Of a DNA stretch of 6,449 bases, positions 6,323-6,449 are shown in pieces (positions within the stretch are counted from its first letter, which is position 1; every line of letters starts with the position of its first letter). The stretch lies in assembly GCA_003164255.1 (NCBI GenBank), contig PLST01000191.1, positions 10,719-17,167 of the forward strand, read 5' to 3'. The stretch is from Acidobacteriaceae bacterium. Its GTDB lineage: Bacteria; Acidobacteriota; Terriglobia; Terriglobales; Acidobacteriaceae. The notes below the pieces were generated by a model. It made no database searches. It saw only the letters and a list, made by a program, of their open reading frames with translations, and was not told the origin of the DNA. Made by a program: the position numbers and the translations under genes.

Positions 6323-6449
6323 TTAGTCCGCGAAGACTTCTTCGCGGACGGGGACCTGTTCGACGAGCTTGACGGGGTAGTATGCGTTGCGGGTGTATTG
6401 CTTGACCATGCGATTGGTGTTGAAATAGGAGCCGTTGAAGGCGATGGTG
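6323..6449 (-). CDS. C-terminal end of a convergent gene, probably a second alpha-glucan phosphorylase (truncated by window)
   Basis: On the minus strand an open frame enters from the right edge (first full codon at 6448-6446) and ends at TAA (6325-6323), giving 41 residues. It contains YFNTNRMVKQYTRNAYYP, which lines up with RFNADRMVMDYTQKCYIP at the end of the GAF-phosphorylase next door (FN, RMV, YT, Y and P shared, without gaps). FN-x2-RMV-x2-Y-x4-Y-x-P near the C-terminus is typical of DUF3417/TIGR02094 phosphorylases as I recall them. After it comes a hydrophilic tail (VPVREEVFAD at the very end). The start, the catalytic residues and any GAF domain lie outside the window, so activity cannot be judged. 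The two stops are six bases apart, tail to tail. The alternative is a different glucan-acting protein sharing only this tail, but the gap-free match makes that less likely. Confidence 0.7.
   Translation of the reverse strand, partial: TIAFNGSYFNTNRMVKQYTRNAYYPVKLVEQVPVREEVFAD
6326..6349. terminator. Perfect 10-bp inverted repeat at the convergent gene junction, possible bidirectional terminator
   Basis: GTCCGCGAAG (6326-6335) is the exact reverse complement of CTTCGCGGAC (6340-6349), with a 4-base ACTT loop; the end A and T of the loop could add an eleventh pair. The stem begins 10 bases after the plus-strand stop and lies wholly within the last eight codons of the minus-strand gene. It would form a strong hairpin in transcripts from either direction. 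Neither side has a T-run, so simple intrinsic termination is uncertain. It could instead protect 3' ends or slow converging polymerases. Confidence 0.45.

Noticed and set aside
1..6449. Search for CRISPR arrays, tRNA or rRNA genes, insertion-sequence ends and phage genes
   Set aside because: No regularly spaced repeats, tRNA-like folds, transposase-like frames or terminal inverted repeats with target duplications were seen by eye.

Overview
The window suggests a GC-rich Gram-negative bacterium. A tripartite-type RND efflux system implies an outer membrane. The MdtB/MdtC-type permease pair, next to a phosphorylase of the DUF3417/TIGR02094 class with a PtsP-like GAF domain, would fit Acidobacteriota (Terriglobia-like). 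That placement rests on recognition alone and is tentative.

Left part (1-3381): the end of an RND efflux operon. Bases 1-216 are the last 71 codons of an MdtB-like inner-membrane permease whose start lies outside the window. Twelve bases later, with a ribosome binding site overlapping the first gene's stop codon, begins a complete 1050-residue MdtC-like permease. The two are probably co-translated and, by analogy with E. coli MdtBC, may form a mixed trimer working with a periplasmic adaptor and an outer-membrane channel encoded outside the window.

Middle (3382-3655): a 274-base non-coding gap. It holds weak stem-loops just after mdtC, a pair of mutually exclusive hairpins around 3491-3531, and two near-identical 12-base direct repeats with partial dyad symmetry (3583-3594 and 3602-3613), about 45-75 bases upstream of the next gene. 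No convincing sigma-70 or sigma-54 promoter was found.

Right part (3656-6316): an 886-residue alpha-glucan (glycogen/maltodextrin) phosphorylase. It carries an N-terminal GAF domain resembling the sensor domain of PtsP (enzyme I of the nitrogen PTS), followed by a DUF3417 segment and the PLP-dependent catalytic region. Expected PLP and phosphate-contact residues are present, so the enzyme looks active and possibly controlled by a small ligand or by PTS status.

Right edge (6323-6449, minus strand): the last 41 codons of a convergent gene, absent from a simple ORF list because it is cut by the window. Its C-terminus resembles that of the preceding phosphorylase, so it is probably a second alpha-glucan phosphorylase arranged tail-to-tail. 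Only six bases separate the stops, and a perfect 10-bp inverted repeat lies inside the end of this gene. The efflux and glucan genes have no evident functional link. The most notable content is the GAF-phosphorylase fusion with its apparent convergent paralogue.
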